A stretch of 40,894 nucleotides of DNA from Promethearchaeota archaeon (lineage in GTDB: Archaea > Asgardarchaeota > Lokiarchaeia > Sigyniarchaeales > SOKP01), in NCBI GenBank assembly GCA_030667705.1, contig DAOUVJ010000008.1:1-40894 (forward strand), given 5' to 3'. How positions within the stretch are numbered: position 1 is the stretch's first letter; every line of letters starts with the position of its first letter. Shown piece by piece: positions 38,286-40,894 of this stretch. Made by a program: the position numbers and the translations under genes. The notes under the pieces are model-generated. The model was not told where the DNA came from and ran no database searches. It worked only from the letters and a program-made list of their open reading frames with translations.

Positions 38286-39287
38286 TTAATTGACGAATTT
38301 TAATAAAGAATCGTAACTTTTTTGTTTCTCAATTTCGTTTAACTCTCTTGGGTAATTATATATTGGTCCTGAGGGTCTTGATGTATAATACGGACGATTA
38401 CATCCTGGACATCCTGAAGTATATAGAACATCTGAGGTATCAATAATATCCCATAATACTTTTTTATTAATATTATATTTAATAATATTCCCCTTAGAGT
38501 TAAATGTAAAATCTTTTAACTGTTTATCCTGGTTGATTATAAGATATCGCCCTAATTGTATTTTCCTAAAATATAATAATTCGGGACTTTCTAAATTTTC
38601 AAGCTTTGTCCCCTTAATAGGAGTAAAAGCGAAAAGACTAACACGGATTTTTAGATCATTTAATTTTTGGATTAATTCTAAAATTTCTTTTGATGTTTCA
38701 CCGAGTCCGACAATTAAATGAGTTGTTACTTGACCTTCGGAAAATACATCTAAAGCCTCTTCTAAAGCTGCAAAATGTTTTTCCCATGAATAAGGACCAT
38801 TTGCATTTTTTCCTTTCACATTATTAAATATTTCCTCGGTTGATGCATCTAATGCAATACCAATCCTATTGACTCCTATCTGTTTTAATTCTCTCATGTT
38901 TTCTTTTGATATTGGAGCAGTTGCTACAGAAATTGGAACATCAGTAATTCTTTTAATCTCTGTAATAATTTCAATTAGATCGTGAAAATTTTCGGAGTAA
39001 TTAAGAGTTTGAATGCATAATCTTTTGAAACGTTTATTTGGTACTAAGTAACTCAATCTCGTTATAAATTCTTTAAAGGAAAATTCTGGCCAATTGACGC
39101 GAGAAAGATTTTCAGTTGATCCTTCTGACTCTCTCGCTTGTGGGCAAAAACCACAATTTGCAATACAATGCCCTTGTTTATAAGTCATGATATAACAAGT
39201 AGTTGGAGGATCCTTGAATCGTATACTATTATAAAGACCAAGTACTGAAGCACTCCCGATTGACACTCTAATTTTATCTATCGTCAT
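38286..39287 (-). CDS. Radical SAM protein, candidate archaeal lipoyl synthase component (biotin-synthase-like LipS)
   Basis: GHCIANCGFCPQARES (CxxxCxxC), SVATAPISKENMRELKQIGVNRIGIALDAS, HLIVGLGET, C-terminal SGCPGCNRPYYTSRPSGPIYNYP. Confidence 0.8.
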   Translation of the reverse strand: MTIDKIRVSIGSASVLGLYNSIRFKDPPTTCYIMTYKQGHCIANCGFCPQARESEGSTENLSRVNWPEFSFKEFITRLSYLVPNKRFKRLCIQTLNYSENFHDLIEIITEIKRITDVPISVATAPISKENMRELKQIGVNRIGIALDASTEEIFNNVKGKNANGPYSWEKHFAALEEALDVFSEGQVTTHLIVGLGETSKEILELIQKLNDLKIRVSLFAFTPIKGTKLENLESPELLYFRKIQLGRYLIINQDKQLKDFTFNSKGNIIKYNINKKVLWDIIDTSDVLYTSGCPGCNRPYYTSRPSGPIYNYPRELNEIEKQKSYDSLLKFVN

Positions 39288-39421
39288 TAAATTTCCTAAT
39301 GTTTTTGGAAAGATAAGTTTTTTCTGAGAAATGGATTTAGCTATTTTGATCAGATGATGATTAATTTGTTCTTTAAATATAAATGATGCAATTAGTTAGT
39401 AAAAGATTCAAATAATACATC

Positions 39422-40033
39422 ATGTCGTATAATACTGAAGATCCTTATTTTGAAACAGAATTTGAAGAAATTTTTAATGAGTGGTATGAGATTGAGGGCG
39501 TAAGGAAAATAAAAGAACTTTCACGCCAGTTCCGAACTTTCTTTAATTATAAGACTGAAGTGATAAGATATAGATTTAGATCCAACCTTGCTCCTACCGA
39601 AAACTTCACAAATACTAATTTTTTCACCCAAAAGCAAAAGATTGAATCATTAACTCTTGAATTCATAACTATGCTTAGAAAAATGAAAAAAACCGCTCAA
39701 ACACTTGAGCAAGGGATTCGATCTCTTTTTTATAATAATAATAAATCACAATTTAACCAGCTATCAGAGATAACTGATCAGTTGTTCATCCTAATTCATT
39801 ATTTTTCAGAGGAAAGTCTTCATAGTCATCCAAAATTTCTTAAATTTATCATATTATTAGCACAAGATATTTGTATGGTGAAAAAATGCTTATACGCGCA
39901 ATTCAGCGAATTCTTTGAAGAACTCGAAATCAATTATAGCAATTTAGAAAAAGAACTTAATATTTTAGTAGAAAGGACGTTAGTTGAGGAGAAAAAATTT
40001 GAAAAACAACTCGAGGAGAAATTAACTTCATAA
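39422..40033 (+). CDS. Uncharacterised helical/coiled-coil protein
   Basis: 203-aa ORF with heptad-like character; no family recognised. Confidence 0.55.
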   Translation: MSYNTEDPYFETEFEEIFNEWYEIEGVRKIKELSRQFRTFFNYKTEVIRYRFRSNLAPTENFTNTNFFTQKQKIESLTLEFITMLRKMKKTAQTLEQGIRSLFYNNNKSQFNQLSEITDQLFILIHYFSEESLHSHPKFLKFIILLAQDICMVKKCLYAQFSEFFEELEINYSNLEKELNILVERTLVEEKKFEKQLEEKLTS

Positions 40034-40035
40034 AG

Positions 40036-40894
40036 GTATATACAGACGTATCACGGAAAACCTTGGGAGAAGATCGCATAGCAATTTGTCCAAATTTTGG
40101 TTGTGAGTTTATGGCTCGAGTTAAACCTCTTAAATTTGGCTTTTTGGGTTTTGGTAAATATCCAAAATGTAAGAAACATCACATTCCTTTAGTCTACGTT
40201 GATGAAAGAATTGGTGATTTCGCGGATGCTGCTTTAGCGTGCTTGTTTGATAAAGCAGGACTCCCTCCAAGTGAATTGCTTGCGAGAGTGAAATCAAAAT
40301 TTTCTGATGAATATAACTCGGTTGTAGAAGGATGGGTGTATTGTATAACCGTTGGAAGGGGTGCGCCGATAATTTCACGTTACATGGATACGATTTCGAA
40401 TGCTTATCTCAAGCAATTGACCAAAAAACAGATCAAGGCACTTAAAAAAGGAGATTATTCTAAGCCAAATCTCGTGAATAAAGCAATTAAGGAGGGAATG
40501 GATGAAATAGCTATTCAATATACGAGACTTTTCAAGCACCTTAGAGCTCATTCAGAGATCTTAATTGACCATCAAAAACTTAACACACTCTCTAAAAGTC
40601 TCCGAAATCATTTGAATGATTGGCAAAAGAACATGTTGAATGATAATAAGATAATTCGTTCCTCAGAAAATAAGCGTGAGATGACGCCAAAAGAAATAAA
40701 GCTATATTATGATCAAATCCTAAACGTGGGCACATGTCGGGGCCTTCTCGGACTGAACCCTGAAATTAAAGCAGTCTCTAAAGCAAGAATAACTGCGTTT
40801 GATAGGTTTTCTGCTTATCATGATTTTTATACTGGAAATTTAACAAAGAAATTTACAAAATCTGACGTTTTAAACCTATTTAACACCAATAAAA
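40036..40894 (+). CDS. Partial uncharacterised protein with zinc-ribbon-like N-terminus (possible multicopy/mobile family), cut by the right edge
   Basis: My translation, open to the window end: VYTDVSRKTLGEDRIAICPNFGCEFMARVKPLKFGFLGFGKYPKCKKHHIPLVYVDERIGDFADAALACLFDKAGLPPSELLARVKSKF...; absent from ORF track (no stop in window); start codon uncertain (no in-frame ATG before 40111). Confidence 0.6.

Noticed and set aside
40130-40378. 82-aa minus-strand ORF at the right edge
   Set aside because: Antisense to the long plus-strand frame with Cys/His motif and coherent protein composition.

Overview
AT-rich archaeal window, most likely Asgard (Lokiarchaeia-like). This rests on a Ras/Rab-like small GTPase together with archaeal replication proteins (MCM, GINS23-like), topoisomerase VI and many proteins of Asgard flavour; taxonomy is inferred, not tested. 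From left to right: a truncated EndoQ-type PHP endonuclease; CoaBC; a topoisomerase VI operon (a greatly enlarged Top6B, Top6A, a small SHOCT-like protein, then PyrE); a GINS23-like protein; a membrane-HEAT repeat giant; MCM; rubrerythrin convergent with a VIT1/CCC1 transporter; a tungsten AOR divergent from a zinc alcohol dehydrogenase; a small GTPase; an HDAC-superfamily deacetylase; and a polyproline/coiled-coil/zinc-ribbon protein. Next is a seven-gene plus-strand cluster (21922-34079): a surface transglutaminase-fold protein whose catalytic Cys and His appear to be lost, an Ig-like receptor-like protein with a DUF4129-like tail, a stand-alone copy of that tail, a DUF4350-like protein, MoxR AAA+ ATPase, DUF58/vWA protein, and a multi-TM coiled-coil protein. 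On the minus strand follows a five-gene operon that couples lipoate synthesis (two radical SAM LipS-like proteins flanking LplA) to F420 synthesis (a CofE-nitroreductase FbiB-like fusion, and CofD). The right edge carries a partial gene of atypical composition that may belong to a mobile or multicopy family. No tRNA, rRNA or CRISPR was recognised. The best candidates for something new are the MoxR/DUF58 surface cluster with the dead transglutaminase, the enlarged Top6B, and the apparent use of non-AUG start codons.
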